From contig JAKSJQ010000014.1 of assembly GCA_024402115.1 (NCBI GenBank), positions 1 to 46,020 on the forward strand: a DNA stretch of 46,020 nt, read 5' to 3'. The stretch's first letter is position 1, and the number at the start of each line of letters is the position of its first letter. Of this stretch, positions 1 through 9,464 are shown one piece after another. The stretch comes from Bacteroidales bacterium (GTDB lineage Bacteria > Bacteroidota > Bacteroidia > Bacteroidales > UBA932). The translations under genes were made by a program, and so were the position numbers. The notes below the pieces were generated by a model. That model was not told where the DNA came from. It worked only from the letters and a program-made list of their open reading frames with translations, and did no database searches.

Positions 1-88
1 TATACGTAAGTAATTGAAAATTATATAATTGTTAAATTTTTAACGAATCATTGAATACACAAATAACCTGAATTAATCACGACTCCAA

Positions 89-1756
89 ATGAAGACCGAT
101 ATCGAAATCGCAAGGGAAGCAAAGCTCGAGCCTATCGCAGACATCGCATCCAAGATCGGAATATCCAACGAAGTTCTTGAACCATACGGAAGGTACATCG
201 CCAAGGTGCCATACACCCTCATCGACGAGGAGAAGGCAGCGAAGAGCAAGGTGATTCTCGTCACCGCGATCACCCCTACCAAGGCCGGCATCGGAAAGAC
301 CACCGTATCTGTGGGTCTCGCGCTCGGCATGGGCAAGATCGGCAAGAACGCTGTTCTCGCACTCCGTGAGCCATCGCTCGGACCATGCTTCGGCATGAAG
401 GGCGGCGCAGCAGGCGGCGGATATGCTCAGGTTCTTCCGATGGAGAAGATCAACCTCCACTTCACCGGTGATTTCCACGCCATCACTTCTGCCAACAACA
501 TGATCAGCGCACTGCTGGACAACTATATCTACCAGCACCAGGCTGAGGGCTTCGGAATGAAGCAGATTCTCTGGAAGAGGGTGATGGACGTAAACGACCG
601 CTCGCTCCGTCAGATCGTGACCGGCCCCGGCCCGCACTCTAACTGCATCGCCGAGGACCCCGGATCAGACATCACTCCTGCGTCGGAGATCATGGCTATC
701 CTCTGCCTCTCCACCAGTCTCGAGGACCTCGAGCGCAGGATCAACAACATACTTCTCGGCTACACCCTCGAGAACAAGCCATTCTATGTAAGTGACCTCG
801 GCGTAGGCGGAGCGATCACCGTCCTCCTCAAGGATGCGATCAACCCTAACCTCGTGCAGACTACCGAGAACACCCCTGCATTCATCCACGGCGGTCCTTT
901 CGCCAACATCGCACACGGCTGCAACTCCATCCTCGCTACCAAGATGGCAATGACCCACGGTGACTACGTCATCACTGAGGCTGGCTTCGCAGCAGACCTC
1001 GGCGCAGAGAAGTTCCTCGACATCAAGTGCCGCAAGGCCGGAATCCAGCCTGCTCTCACCATCATCGTCGCAACCCTCCAGGGTCTCAAGATGCACGGTG
1101 GCGTCCCAGTGGACGGAATCAAGCTTCCGAACATCGAGGGCGTGAAGAAGGGTTTCGCAAACATGGACAAGCACATCCAGAACCTCAAGGGATTCGGCCA
1201 GACCGTTCTCGTATGCTTCAACAAGTTCGCCCAGGACACCGACGAGGAGATCGCTCTCGTACGCGAGCACTGCAAGGAGCTCGGAGTTCCGTTCGCACTC
1301 AACAATGCCTTCTGTGAGGGAGGCGAGGGCGCAGTGGAGCTTGCCAACCTTGTCGTCGAGACCATCGAGAAGAATCCTTCCGCACCTCTCCAGTTCACAT
1401 ATTCAGACGAGATGAAGGTAACCGAGAAGATCACTGCAGTTGCAAAGAAGATCTACGGCGCAGCATCTGTGACCTTCGCTCCTGAGGCACTCCGCAAGAT
1501 CGCCAAGGCTGAGGAGCTCGGCTACGGCAAGTTCCCTGTCTGCATCGCGAAGACCCAGTTCTCGTTCAGCCAGGACGCAAAGGCGTACGGCGTCCCTACC
1601 GGCTTCGAGTTCGACATCAAGGATTTCGTGATCAACGCAGGAGCAGAGATGCTCGTAGCGATCGCAGGAGACATCATCCGCATGCCGGGCCTTCCTAAGT
1701 CGCCTCAGGCACTCCGCATCGGCATCGTCGACGGACAGATCGAAGGACTCAGCTAA
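89..1756 (+). CDS. fhs: Formate--tetrahydrofolate ligase
   Basis: This enzyme joins formate to tetrahydrofolate at the cost of ATP, giving 10-formyl-THF for purine and other one-carbon metabolism in the cytosol. The 555-residue product matches the usual family length. It has the family P-loop [11 protein letters not shown] near residue 62-72, the glycine-rich segment [11 protein letters not shown] (about 103-113), and the sequence [10 protein letters not shown] that follows in this family. The ATG at 89 is the natural start because the protein begins directly with the family's N-terminal helix. The gene is alone on its strand and ends in a strong hairpin terminator. No clear -7 element was found in the 88 bases upstream. 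Codon use is strongly biased to GC-ending codons, as expected of a highly expressed core gene. Confidence 0.97.
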   Translation: MKTDIEIAREAKLEPIADIASKIGISNEVLEPYGRYIAKVPYTLIDEEKAAKSKVILVTAITPTKAGIGKTTVSVGLALGMGKIGKNAVLALREPSLGPCFGMKGGAAGGGYAQVLPMEKINLHFTGDFHAITSANNMISALLDNYIYQHQAEGFGMKQILWKRVMDVNDRSLRQIVTGPGPHSNCIAEDPGSDITPASEIMAILCLSTSLEDLERRINNILLGYTLENKPFYVSDLGVGGAITVLLKDAINPNLVQTTENTPAFIHGGPFANIAHGCNSILATKMAMTHGDYVITEAGFAADLGAEKFLDIKCRKAGIQPALTIIVATLQGLKMHGGVPVDGIKLPNIEGVKKGFANMDKHIQNLKGFGQTVLVCFNKFAQDTDEEIALVREHCKELGVPFALNNAFCEGGEGAVELANLVVETIEKNPSAPLQFTYSDEMKVTEKITAVAKKIYGAASVTFAPEALRKIAKAEELGYGKFPVCIAKTQFSFSQDAKAYGVPTGFEFDIKDFVINAGAEMLVAIAGDIIRMPGLPKSPQALRIGIVDGQIEGLS

Positions 1757-1781
1757 TCAAAAGCAAAACATATATAAACAG

Positions 1782-1818
1782 ACAGGACGGTGAGCAATTC
1801 ACCGTCCTGTTGTTTTTT
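1782..1818 (+). terminator. Intrinsic terminator of fhs
   Basis: A perfect 12-bp stem (ACAGGACGGTGA at 1782-1793 pairing with 1799-1810) with a 5-base loop is followed by TGTTTTTT. It lies 25 bases after the fhs stop and before the convergent gene. Confidence 0.9.
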
Positions 1819-1835
1819 CAGACTATCATATAAGC

Positions 1836-2984
1836 CTATTGCTTATGATGGTTTTCAGTGAGAGCCTTGACAGGCTTGATGTTTCCGAAGAACTGCTTCG
1901 CGATCACGCGTATCACCGTGTATGAAGGGATGGCGACGAGCATTCCGGCGACTCCAGCCATGTGACCGACCATCAGCAGCACGAGGAAGATCTCGAGAGG
2001 ATGGGCCTTGACGCTGTTGGAGTATATGAACGGCTGGAAGAGATAGTTGTCGACAAGCTGGGTGAACACGAATATTCCAATCAGGACAGCGACGAATGCA
2101 GGGAAGCCGACCGCGAGGCCGAAAGAGCTTGCGCAGACATATCTGATCGTCAGCGAGAGGGCGATGCCGATGGTTCCGCCGATAAGCGGTCCGAGGTATG
2201 GTATCACGTTGAGGATTCCGGTCATGAAGGCGATGCCGATAGAGTATCTGAAGCCCATCTGTGCGACGAGGAGGAGTCCGAGGAAGTTGATCACGGAGAC
2301 TCCGAGGATCTCGAGTATGAGTCCCACGAAGTAGCGCGAGATGAGGGTCGCGATCTCACCGAGAGTGGCCTTCGCCTGGGCCTCGTACCTGTCAGGGACG
2401 ACTGCGAGGATGATATTTGTGATCATACCCGGATTCTTGATGAAGAAGAACGAGATGAACATCACTGCGAAGATGCCGACGAAGATGCTTGCGATGATTC
2501 CGGCGACTGAACCGACCATTGACGAGAGCGAGCCCATGCTGGCAAGTCCCTGGAGCTCTCCGAGCACCACCTCCTCAATCCTGAAGTCCATTCCCAGTCC
2601 CGGGAAGGTCTTTATGAGCGAGAGGTTGAGGTTCTCGAGCGGGATGGACATCGCCTGGCCCATGTTGTTGATATTGGCAGTGCTGATGTCGCCGATTACG
2701 CTGCTGATCACGGGATAGATGGTCGTCATGATTCCGAATCCGATGACGAACACGCACACCAGGCTCACTCCTGCGGCCAGCCAGTCAGGTATGTGCCTGC
2801 CCTTGACCTTCAGTTTCATGAAGATCTTGAAGAGCGGATGGGCGATGAGCGCCACCACTGCCGAGAGCACGATATACGCCAGCACGCTCCGGAAATACCA
2901 GCCTATGAAACCCACGAAGAGGATTCCGGCAAGTATGATTATGTATCTGGCGAGACGGTCGATGTCCCTTTCTCTGTTTTCCAT
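1836..2984 (-). CDS. AI-2E family transporter (PerM-like permease)
   Basis: Multi-pass inner-membrane protein of the AI-2E transporter / PerM superfamily. Members export small molecules or act as Na+/H+ antiporters, so the substrate cannot be read from sequence. The product has about 7-8 hydrophobic segments: a pair near the N terminus (ILAGILFVGFIGWYF, AYIVLSAVVALIAH), one after the GRHIPDWLAAG loop, and a C-terminal block with the family-typical NVIPYLGPLIGG. I chose the ATG at 2984 (MENRERD); an in-frame GTG at 3005 would add seven residues. It starts 54 bases after the stop of the sugar transporter upstream and is probably co-transcribed with it. The C-terminal tail is short and basic (KALTENHHKQ). 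Confidence 0.88.
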   Translation of the reverse strand: MENRERDIDRLARYIIILAGILFVGFIGWYFRSVLAYIVLSAVVALIAHPLFKIFMKLKVKGRHIPDWLAAGVSLVCVFVIGFGIMTTIYPVISSVIGDISTANINNMGQAMSIPLENLNLSLIKTFPGLGMDFRIEEVVLGELQGLASMGSLSSMVGSVAGIIASIFVGIFAVMFISFFFIKNPGMITNIILAVVPDRYEAQAKATLGEIATLISRYFVGLILEILGVSVINFLGLLLVAQMGFRYSIGIAFMTGILNVIPYLGPLIGGTIGIALSLTIRYVCASSFGLAVGFPAFVAVLIGIFVFTQLVDNYLFQPFIYSNSVKAHPLEIFLVLLMVGHMAGVAGMLVAIPSYTVIRVIAKQFFGNIKPVKALTENHHKQ

Positions 2985-3038
2985 TCTGATAAGATAGTGC
3001 GGCACTGCCGCTGTTATGACCTGGTCAGGAGCCGGGGG

Positions 3039-4241
3039 CTACCTGCGCGATGCGTAGATGCTGTACGAGAGCACGACCACGAAGCAGAAGAGAGGTACGA
3101 GGAACGAGAGGCTGATGCCGACTGCGTCCGAAACGACTCCCTGGAGCATAGGGAAGAGCGCCGCACCGAGGATGGCCATGATGAGGCCGGATGCACCGAT
3201 CTTCGCGTCGCCTGGGTGTCCGCCCTTCTCGACGATTTCGACCTCGCAGAGCGCCATACCGTAGATGGTAGGGAACATCAGGGACATGAAGATGCTGATG
3301 GTCACGAGCGCGATGACTGCGATCCAGCCTGTACCCGCAGCTGCGACTACGACGGTGGTGCAGATGATCGCCATGATTGAGCTGACGACCATGAGCTTCG
3401 CAGGCTTGTAGAACTTCATGAGCCATGTGAAGACGAAGCGCGAGATGCAGAATCCGATGATGGAGATGAGGTAGATTGTCGCAGCCTTTGACTCCACGAC
3501 GTCGAGTTCCTTCATCACGAGGCGGATGGTGTAGCTCCATGTAGATACCTGCGCTCCTTCATAGAAGATCTGCGCGATCACGCCGAAGCTGTAGTTGCGG
3601 TTCTTGATGAGCCTGCGGAAGGTCGCGCTGACCGAGCCTTCGTCCGAGTCCTTACCCTCAGGCATCTTCGCGAAGAGCATGAACACGAGAATGAACACCA
3701 GCACGATGCCGAGGCTCATGTAGGTGCCGGACACCGAGTAGAGGGAGATGTCGCGGAGGATGAAGAACTTGCTCATGAGGATGCCGAGGATGGAGCCGAT
3801 AGGGTTGAACGACTGGGCGATGTTCAGACGCCTGGTCGCGGTCTCCGGCGTACCCATGGACATGATATAAGGGTTGGCAGTGGTCTCGAGCACCGAGCAT
3901 CCTCCGGCCATGATGTAGATCGCTACAAGGTAGAACGCGTAGGAAGCGGCCTTCGCGGCCGGGAGGAAGAGTATCGCTCCGAGCGCATAGAGCGAGAGGC
4001 CGAGGATCACTCCGCTCTTGTAGGAGTACTTCCTGATGAAGAGCGCCGCAGGAAGGGCAAGGCAGAAGTAGGCACCGTAGAAGGCGAACTGGATGAAGCT
4101 CGTCTGGGTGTCCGACATGTTCATTATCTTCTTGAACGCGGCGAGGAGGGTGTCCGTCATGTTGTTCGCAAGTCCCCAGAGGAGGAAGAGCGAGGTCACG
4201 AGGATGAACGGAACGAGGTACTTTTTCTCGATAGTCTTCAT
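3039..4241 (-). CDS. FucP-type sugar:H+ symporter (MFS)
   Basis: Major facilitator protein of the L-fucose:H+ symporter family, which imports fucose, glucose/galactose or related sugars. The 400 residues form about 12 hydrophobic segments. FucP-like features are the N-terminal FILVTSLFLLWGLANNM, the segment SFIQFAFYGAYFCLALPAA, and the LETTANPYI motif in TM4 (about residues 119-127). These sit in the N-terminal half, where this family binds sugar. The exact sugar is uncertain, so no symbol is given. A -7 element lies about 33-40 bases upstream, and the AI-2E gene follows on the same strand. Import of free sugars fits a glycan-degrading lifestyle. Confidence 0.9.
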   Translation of the reverse strand: MKTIEKKYLVPFILVTSLFLLWGLANNMTDTLLAAFKKIMNMSDTQTSFIQFAFYGAYFCLALPAALFIRKYSYKSGVILGLSLYALGAILFLPAAKAASYAFYLVAIYIMAGGCSVLETTANPYIMSMGTPETATRRLNIAQSFNPIGSILGILMSKFFILRDISLYSVSGTYMSLGIVLVFILVFMLFAKMPEGKDSDEGSVSATFRRLIKNRNYSFGVIAQIFYEGAQVSTWSYTIRLVMKELDVVESKAATIYLISIIGFCISRFVFTWLMKFYKPAKLMVVSSIMAIICTTVVVAAAGTGWIAVIALVTISIFMSLMFPTIYGMALCEVEIVEKGGHPGDAKIGASGLIMAILGAALFPMLQGVVSDAVGISLSFLVPLFCFVVVLSYSIYASRR

Positions 4242-4273
4242 GGAGTATGAGTGGTTTAGCGTGTTATATCCAC

Positions 4274-4281
4274 CAAATTTA
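4274..4281 (-). promoter_or_regulatory. -7 promoter element of the FucP-type gene
   Basis: Read on the minus strand, TAAATTTG matches the Bacteroidota -7 consensus TAnnTTTG and lies 33 bases before the start codon. No convincing -33 box was found. Confidence 0.55.
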
Positions 4282-4317
4282 TGAATTTTTTCTAACTTAG
4301 ATGAAAATTGTCAAGTC

Positions 4318-5904
4318 ATGGCTGCAGAAATCGGATATGCACTCTCAGGCGGCGGATACAGAGCTGCCACCTTCCACCTCGGAACCCTCCACTACATGCG
4401 TCACCTCAAGCTCGCTGACGGCAGGTCGCTTCTGGACCTCGTGAATTCCATCTCGACCATCTCCGGAGGTACTATCACCGGCCTCTGGTACATGATGAAC
4501 TATGCGAAGGGGGCCGACATGGACAAGGCTTTCGAGGAGCTCTTCCACAAGCTCCGCGACGACGACGTGATCGGAAGGGGAGTCGACAGCCTCTTCGCGA
4601 AGGAGAACCCGGGCGCCTCTGCCATACTCGAGATGGTGAAGGCCTACGACAAGGTGTTCTTCAACGACGAGACCTTCTCATGCATACTCGATGCGATGGG
4701 GAAGGGCAACGTGCACCATTTCTCTGCGAACGGCACCGACTTCGCAAACGCATTCGCATTCAGGTTCCAGGCCTCTCCGAAGAACCGCAGCGTGATAGGC
4801 AACAACGAGCACCGCATTCCGCTCGCAATCGCCCGCCAGGTCAAGCTCTCCGAGATACTCGCAGTGTCTTCGTGTTTCCCTGGAGGCTTTGAGCCCATGA
4901 CATGGCCGGACGATTTCGACTTCGCGTCGAAGGAGGAGAACCGCGAATATGTCGAGGGTTCTGAGAGATACCAGCTCATGGACGGAGGCATAGTCGACAA
5001 CCAGGGCCTCGAGCCGCTGCTTCTCGCGGACAACTCGATGGCCAAGGGTAGCGAGAGCAAGGCGCATGACCTGCTCATCATCTCGGACGTGAAGAAGCCC
5101 GACATTAAGTCCTCGCAGCCTGTGAACATACCGCTCAAGAACAAGATCGCCCTCTCGCACCTTGACATCGTCTCGGACGTGCTGATAGGAATCGGAGTCG
5201 GCCTCTGCGTGCTCTTCGGGCTGCTCGGATTCGACATCGCATTCGGCTTCGCACTCTGCCTGACCGTGCTCGGAGCGGTAAGCCGCACGGCTTCCTTCGT
5301 GCTGAAGCGCGTCCTCGTGAAGACCATCAAGAACCTGAGCCCTATCCCTCTTGACGGCAGGAAGGTATGGAGCTACCCGATCATGAAGATCGCGACCCTC
5401 GCCGGCAACAGGCTCAATTCGCTCATGCAGATGTCCACGGTGATATTCATGAAGTCCATCCACCAGCTCCGCTACAAGTCCGTATACGAGGACAAGGGCT
5501 GGGACAACAGGCGAATCAACAATGCCATCTACGAGATGACCACAGAGTACGGCGCCTGGGTAGGAAAGGTCAAGAACGGCAACTATCCTGAGGACCTCGT
5601 GCCTTCGGAGGCCATGCAGAAGAACAGCCTCGCGGCGACCAACATGGCCACGACACTCTGGTTCACAGACGAGGACCGCGCAGCAAAGACCCCTGAGGCG
5701 CTCCTGAGCTGCGGACAGTACAACATCTGCATGAACCTCCTCGAATATATATGGAAACTCCGCCGAGACTCTTCCAACACCACCCTCGAAAGCGATCCGG
5801 ACAACGCGGAGGGCGCCCACCAGCTGATACTCTCGCTCGAGCCTCAGCTGCGCGCGGACTGGGAGAAGTTCCAGAAAGACCCTATGTTCATGGTCATCAA
5901 GTAG
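4318..5904 (+). CDS. Patatin-like phospholipase with membrane segment
   Basis: A serine lipid acyl hydrolase of the patatin family, predicted to act on membrane phospholipids. The oxyanion loop GGGYR is at residues 11-15, the nucleophile elbow STISGG puts the catalytic Ser at 49, and the DGG motif puts the catalytic Asp at 222 (LMDGGIVDNQG). The elbow has Thr in place of the first Gly of GxSxG, a variant of the usual motif. Two hydrophobic segments at about 283-330 (LIGIGVGLCVLFGLLGF, then FALCLTVLGAV) are inserted after the catalytic domain, so the enzyme is probably membrane-anchored. There is no signal peptide, which suggests the cytoplasmic face. It is transcribed divergently from the FucP-type gene. 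At 528 residues it is longer than minimal patatins because of the C-terminal helical half. Confidence 0.85.
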   Translation: MAAEIGYALSGGGYRAATFHLGTLHYMRHLKLADGRSLLDLVNSISTISGGTITGLWYMMNYAKGADMDKAFEELFHKLRDDDVIGRGVDSLFAKENPGASAILEMVKAYDKVFFNDETFSCILDAMGKGNVHHFSANGTDFANAFAFRFQASPKNRSVIGNNEHRIPLAIARQVKLSEILAVSSCFPGGFEPMTWPDDFDFASKEENREYVEGSERYQLMDGGIVDNQGLEPLLLADNSMAKGSESKAHDLLIISDVKKPDIKSSQPVNIPLKNKIALSHLDIVSDVLIGIGVGLCVLFGLLGFDIAFGFALCLTVLGAVSRTASFVLKRVLVKTIKNLSPIPLDGRKVWSYPIMKIATLAGNRLNSLMQMSTVIFMKSIHQLRYKSVYEDKGWDNRRINNAIYEMTTEYGAWVGKVKNGNYPEDLVPSEAMQKNSLAATNMATTLWFTDEDRAAKTPEALLSCGQYNICMNLLEYIWKLRRDSSNTTLESDPDNAEGAHQLILSLEPQLRADWEKFQKDPMFMVIK

Positions 5905-5913
5905 ATTTTTGTT

Positions 5914-5921
5914 TATATTTG
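5914..5921 (+). promoter_or_regulatory. -7 promoter element of the OmpA lipoprotein gene
   Basis: TATATTTG fits TAnnTTTG and lies 42 bases before the start codon, just after the patatin stop codon, so this gene has its own promoter. Confidence 0.65.
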
Positions 5922-5963
5922 CATATCAAAAGACTTTACTAAGAACGTTAACATCTTACGAAA

Positions 5964-6647
5964 ATGAAAAGATTTCTCTCTTACATCATGGCAGCGCTCC
6001 TCGTAGTGACATTGCCATCTTGCGCTACCCTAAAGGGCGCGCTCATCGGAACAGGTTCAGGCGCAGCACTCGGCGCAGCCGTAGGTGCAGCCATCGGTGA
6101 CGGCAAGGGTGCAGCCATCGGCGCAGCTGTAGGCGCAGCAGTCGGAAGCTCTGTCGGCTCTATCATCGGTGCAGTGATGGACAAGAAGGCAAAGGAGCTC
6201 GAGGAAGTAGCAGGTGCTGAGGTCGAGACCGTTACCGACGTGAACGGACTCGAGGCAATCAAGGTTACCTTCGACAGCGGTATCCTCTTCGCAACCAACT
6301 CTGCAACTCTCAGCAACGAGTCAAAGACAGCCCTCAAGGACTTCGCTACCAAGATGTCTGACCTCGAGGACACCGACATCACCATCTGGGGACATACCGA
6401 CAACACCGGTACCTACGAGGTGAACCAGCGCGTGTCTAACAACCGTGCAAACTCAGTTCAGAAGTACCTCAACTCTTGCGGTATCGCCAACGAGCGCATG
6501 ATCGCAGAGGGTAAGTCATACGACATGCCAGTCGCTGACAACGGTACCGTTGAGGGCCGTGCTCAGAACCGCCGCGTCGAGATCTACATCTCAGCTAACT
6601 CTGACATGGTCAAGGCTGCAGAAAACGGCGAGATCAAGATGAACTAA
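5964..6647 (+). CDS. OmpA-family lipoprotein with glycine zipper
   Basis: An envelope lipoprotein that probably ties the outer membrane to peptidoglycan. Residues 1-19 form a signal peptide ending in lipobox LPSC (Cys20). Residues about 25-72 are a glycine-zipper segment of GAxxGAAxG repeats, which can insert into or associate with membrane. Residues about 105-218 form an OmpA C-terminal domain with the peptidoglycan-binding signature (GHTDNTGTYEVN, then NRRVEIYIS near the end). The 227-residue length is normal for this architecture, which is common in Bacteroidota. Highly biased codon use suggests strong expression. It has its own promoter and terminator. Confidence 0.93.
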   Translation: MKRFLSYIMAALLVVTLPSCATLKGALIGTGSGAALGAAVGAAIGDGKGAAIGAAVGAAVGSSVGSIIGAVMDKKAKELEEVAGAEVETVTDVNGLEAIKVTFDSGILFATNSATLSNESKTALKDFATKMSDLEDTDITIWGHTDNTGTYEVNQRVSNNRANSVQKYLNSCGIANERMIAEGKSYDMPVADNGTVEGRAQNRRVEIYISANSDMVKAAENGEIKMN

Positions 6648-6672
6648 GAGATCTTCGAAATACTCGGAAACT

Positions 6673-6707
6673 ATCCGGAATCCTTTAGCGAGGGTTCCGG
6701 ATTTTTC
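6673..6707 (+). terminator. Intrinsic terminator after the OmpA lipoprotein gene
   Basis: The arm ATCCGGAATCCT at 6673-6684 pairs with 6691-6702 over 12 positions with one G:T wobble. A TTTTT run follows, 26 bases after the stop codon. Confidence 0.85.
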
Positions 6708-6709
6708 TG

Positions 6710-6717
6710 TATTTTTG
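6710..6717 (+). promoter_or_regulatory. -7 element for the symporter; near-leaderless start
   Basis: TATTTTTG fits TAnnTTTG and ends only 5 bases before the ATG at 6723. Transcription would start at or next to the start codon, so the mRNA would be leaderless. It overlaps the T-run of the preceding terminator. Confidence 0.55.
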
Positions 6718-6722
6718 TATCT

Positions 6723-8240
6723 ATGATCGCGCTTCTGACCTTCATACTTTACGCGCTCGCACAGTACGTCGTCGCGAGGATAGCAGGCTCCGACCGCAAG
6801 GTCGCGATGGGCTCGCTCTCCAAGTCCGTGTCGTTCTTCCGAGGTGACGGCCGTACCCCATGGCCCGTCATAGCGTACGGTATGCTCGGTGCGTCCCTGA
6901 CCGGTGTGACGTTCATCTCCGTCCCGGGCAACGTGTGGGTCCAGAATTTCTGGTACATGCCGATGGTCCTGGGATTCGTGGTCGGATACATCATCGTGGC
7001 TCGGGTGCTGCTTCCGCTGTACTACCGAATGAACCTCACCTCAATCTACACCTACCTCGACGGGCGCCTTGGCCGTTCGGCCTACTGGACCGGAAACGCA
7101 TTCTTCTTCCTCTCACGACTGCTCGGCACCGCCGTCAGGATCTACGCAGTGATCATCGTGCTGACCACTTTCCTGCCGCAGTCGCTCGGGTTACATGTCT
7201 CTGAGACCCTGCTCTTCGGAGCGATTGCAGTCCTCTTCATCTCGCTCGTATACATCATGACCTACAGGGGAGGAGTCAAGAGCATAATCTGGACGGACGC
7301 GCTCCAGACCACATTCTCGCTGCTGGCGATAGTCCTCGGTATCGTGGTCATCTGCCGCCAGCTCGGATGGGGCGTCACCGACATCTTCTCCAACCTCCGT
7401 CAGGACATCAACCATAACCTCCTTCCAAGCGGCAGGGAGGTCGCCGGCTACGGGCACACCTACATCAGCTGGTTCGACTGGCGCTGGGCCGACGCGACCA
7501 ACGCGGTGAAGCAGTTCATCTCCGGAATCGTGGTGACCATTGCCATGACTGGACTCGACCAGGCGATGATGCAGAAAAACCTTGCCTGCAAGGACCTCAG
7601 GTCGGCCCAGAAGAACATGTACATGACCGGAGCGATAATATTTGCGGCCAACCTGCTCATACTCCTTCTCGGCGCGCTTCTGTGCGTGTACGTGAACTCC
7701 CGCGGAGGAATGGGCGCGCTCGGAATCGGCAGGACGGACGAGATCTTCCCGATGATCGCAAGCAGGAGGCTCGGACCTGTCGTTTCGATATTCTTCATAC
7801 TCGGTCTGCTCTCCGCGTCGTTCCCGTCTGCCGCTGCCGCGATGACCTCGCTCACCGGCTCTATCTATCTCTGGAAGGGTGACGACAGACAGGACGTCGG
7901 TAGAAGAAAGCTTGCGCAGGGAGTGATAGCACTGCTCATCTTCTCTGTGATTATGATCTTCTTCCTTGTCAGCGACGACGCCGTGATCAACCTCGTGTAC
8001 AAGCTCGCCTCATACACTTACGGACCGCTTCTGGGTCTTTTCTTCTTCGGAATATTGACCAAGAGGGAGGTATCCAAGTGGGTATCTCCAGCCGTGTCAG
8101 TGCTCTCGCCGCTGCTCTGCCTTGCACTGAATATGATCCTTCGCCGAAGCGTCGGTTTCGACCTCGGCTTCAGCCTGCTGCTGGTAAATGGAACTGTGAC
8201 TTTCCTCGGGCTGCTCATCTGCAGCCGCAGGAGGGCTTAG
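6723..8240 (+). CDS. Sodium:solute symporter (SSS family)
   Basis: Inner-membrane Na+-coupled importer of the SSS family; the substrate (sugar, sialic acid, amino acid or other) is not deducible. The 505 residues hold about 13 hydrophobic segments. Family features are the TM1-TM2 region with GMLGASLTGVTFISVPG (about 53-69), the loop RMNLTSIYTYLDGRLG typical of SSS proteins, and TGLDQAMMQKNLACKDLRSAQKN-like sequence in the central cytoplasmic loop (about 280-300), seen in sodium/glucose-type members. The ATG at 6723 is the only suitable start, since TM1 begins at residue 2. The promoter suggests a leaderless message. The 3' end overlaps the end of the convergent DUF4250 gene by 4 bases. Confidence 0.92.
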   Translation: MIALLTFILYALAQYVVARIAGSDRKVAMGSLSKSVSFFRGDGRTPWPVIAYGMLGASLTGVTFISVPGNVWVQNFWYMPMVLGFVVGYIIVARVLLPLYYRMNLTSIYTYLDGRLGRSAYWTGNAFFFLSRLLGTAVRIYAVIIVLTTFLPQSLGLHVSETLLFGAIAVLFISLVYIMTYRGGVKSIIWTDALQTTFSLLAIVLGIVVICRQLGWGVTDIFSNLRQDINHNLLPSGREVAGYGHTYISWFDWRWADATNAVKQFISGIVVTIAMTGLDQAMMQKNLACKDLRSAQKNMYMTGAIIFAANLLILLLGALLCVYVNSRGGMGALGIGRTDEIFPMIASRRLGPVVSIFFILGLLSASFPSAAAAMTSLTGSIYLWKGDDRQDVGRRKLAQGVIALLIFSVIMIFFLVSDDAVINLVYKLASYTYGPLLGLFFFGILTKREVSKWVSPAVSVLSPLLCLALNMILRRSVGFDLGFSLLLVNGTVTFLGLLICSRRRA

Positions 8241-8416
8241 AGGAACTTGTTGAGCTCCGGGTCGTATGAGTATCCGGCAGCCTCAAGCTTGTCAGTGATG
8301 TCGCAAGGAGCGAGGTTAAGATCGTCGCAGAGCGCATCGAGGGATGCGTATTCGTCCCTGAGCTTGGTGTTCACCCAGCTGAAGAGCATGATCGGGTCTG
8401 ATGGGATGTATGCCAT
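8237..8416 (-). CDS. DUF4250 small protein (59 aa)
   Basis: A 59-residue acidic protein starting MAYIPSDPIMLFSWVNTKLR and ending PELNKFL. It matches my memory of the DUF4250 family: DP near residue 7, SxVNTKLRD, and a Cys-Asp-Asp motif at about 30-32. Members are small single-domain proteins of unknown function found across gut Clostridia and Bacteroidales; the fold may be helix-turn-helix-like. It starts 6 bases after the stop of the Nim-fRMsr fusion gene and is last in that operon. Its stop codon overlaps the convergent symporter stop. Confidence 0.8.
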   Translation of the reverse strand: MAYIPSDPIMLFSWVNTKLRDEYASLDALCDDLNLAPCDITDKLEAAGYSYDPELNKFL

Positions 8417-8422
8417 GGCTTT

Positions 8423-9451
8423 CTATCTCCAGAGTCCGTCCATTATCTTCTCGAGCCACTCTGCGTCCACCTCGTCGAAGGTGGAGAGTTTCTCGCTGTC
8501 TATATCGAGTTCAGCTACGAATGCACCGGAGGCATCGTGGATAGGAACTACTATCTCACTGCGTGACTGGCTGCTGCATGCAATATGACCAGGGAACTGC
8601 TCCACATCGGGCACTACGATGGTACTGTCCTTAGCCCACGCGGTACCGCAGACTCCGCGGCCCTTCTTGATATGTGTACAGGCAACCGGGCCCTGGAACG
8701 GACCGAGGACAAGCTCCTGAGAAGGGGTTCCGTCCGACTTCACACAGTCGCGCACAATATAGAAACCTGTCCACCAGAAACCGAACGCCTGATGTATCAT
8801 CGCCGAAACGTTGGACATCACTGCCACCATATCGGTCTCACCGTCGGTCACGGAGCGAACCTGCTTGAGGAGAAGATCGTACTTCTCGGCCTTGCTTGGC
8901 TCTGCCTTCTTCGCGAGATATGAAGGCATGTTTATCTTTCCGACATTGCTCTTTCCTGTCATAGCACTGACTTCCAGCTTCATGACCGTTACATGAGGGA
9001 CAGAGGCCATATTCACAGGGAAACCGCCCGGCATCTCAGGGTGGTAGCGGTTGTTGAGGGACTGGAGTATCTGCACCTTCTCCTCATCACCGACTATGCT
9101 CACGCGGCCGCGGCCGATGACGCTGGAGTACTGGTATGTACAATACATCTTATCACGGTCCGAGACGACCTCAGTCTCGCAGTCCATCTCGAAAGAGCAC
9201 TCAGGATTGAGCGCTATCAGCTCATACTTCCTTCCCTGCGATGCACCGTGGAAGTAGAGGGTGAGGGTAGTCGGAAGCCCTTCTTCAGCGACGTTTGAGT
9301 CGGCATCGGGATCACCAATGCCCATCGTAAAGTTCAACGGAAGGATGTACGGCACCTCGCTGTCATTGATGGCGAGACGGCATACCTGGCATTTCGCCAT
9401 TATCTCGGTCATTGCCTTGAAAGACGTGACCTCTCTGCTTTTCTTTCTCAT
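8423..9451 (-). CDS. Nim-like flavin-binding domain fused to free methionine-(R)-sulfoxide reductase (GAF)
   Basis: Two-domain protein of 342 residues from the chosen ATG; an upstream in-frame start would add 13 residues. The first half (about 1-165) is a pyridoxamine 5'-phosphate-oxidase-like split barrel of the NimA type, with the N-terminal MAKCQVCRLAINDSEVPYI and later YELIALNPECSFEMD. The second half (about 190-342) is a GAF domain of the free Met-(R)-sulfoxide reductase family. It keeps all three redox cysteines in the motifs GPVAC, GRGVCGTAW and HIAC, spaced 10 and 24 residues apart as in the E. coli enzyme. The GAF half should reduce free methionine-R-sulfoxide; the Nim half may bind flavin or heme. 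It lies between EamA (13-base gap) and DUF4250 (6-base gap), so an oxidative-stress or metabolite-repair operon is likely. Confidence 0.88.
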   Translation of the reverse strand: MRKKSREVTSFKAMTEIMAKCQVCRLAINDSEVPYILPLNFTMGIGDPDADSNVAEEGLPTTLTLYFHGASQGRKYELIALNPECSFEMDCETEVVSDRDKMYCTYQYSSVIGRGRVSIVGDEEKVQILQSLNNRYHPEMPGGFPVNMASVPHVTVMKLEVSAMTGKSNVGKINMPSYLAKKAEPSKAEKYDLLLKQVRSVTDGETDMVAVMSNVSAMIHQAFGFWWTGFYIVRDCVKSDGTPSQELVLGPFQGPVACTHIKKGRGVCGTAWAKDSTIVVPDVEQFPGHIACSSQSRSEIVVPIHDASGAFVAELDIDSEKLSTFDEVDAEWLEKIMDGLWR

Positions 9452-9464
9452 CAGGATTCTGTGT

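Noticed and set aside
4678..5820. Long minus-strand open frame (380 codons) opposite the patatin gene
   Set aside because: Antisense shadow created by GC-biased codons; low-complexity Val/Glu/Arg/His content, no motif, and the plus strand has clear patatin motifs.
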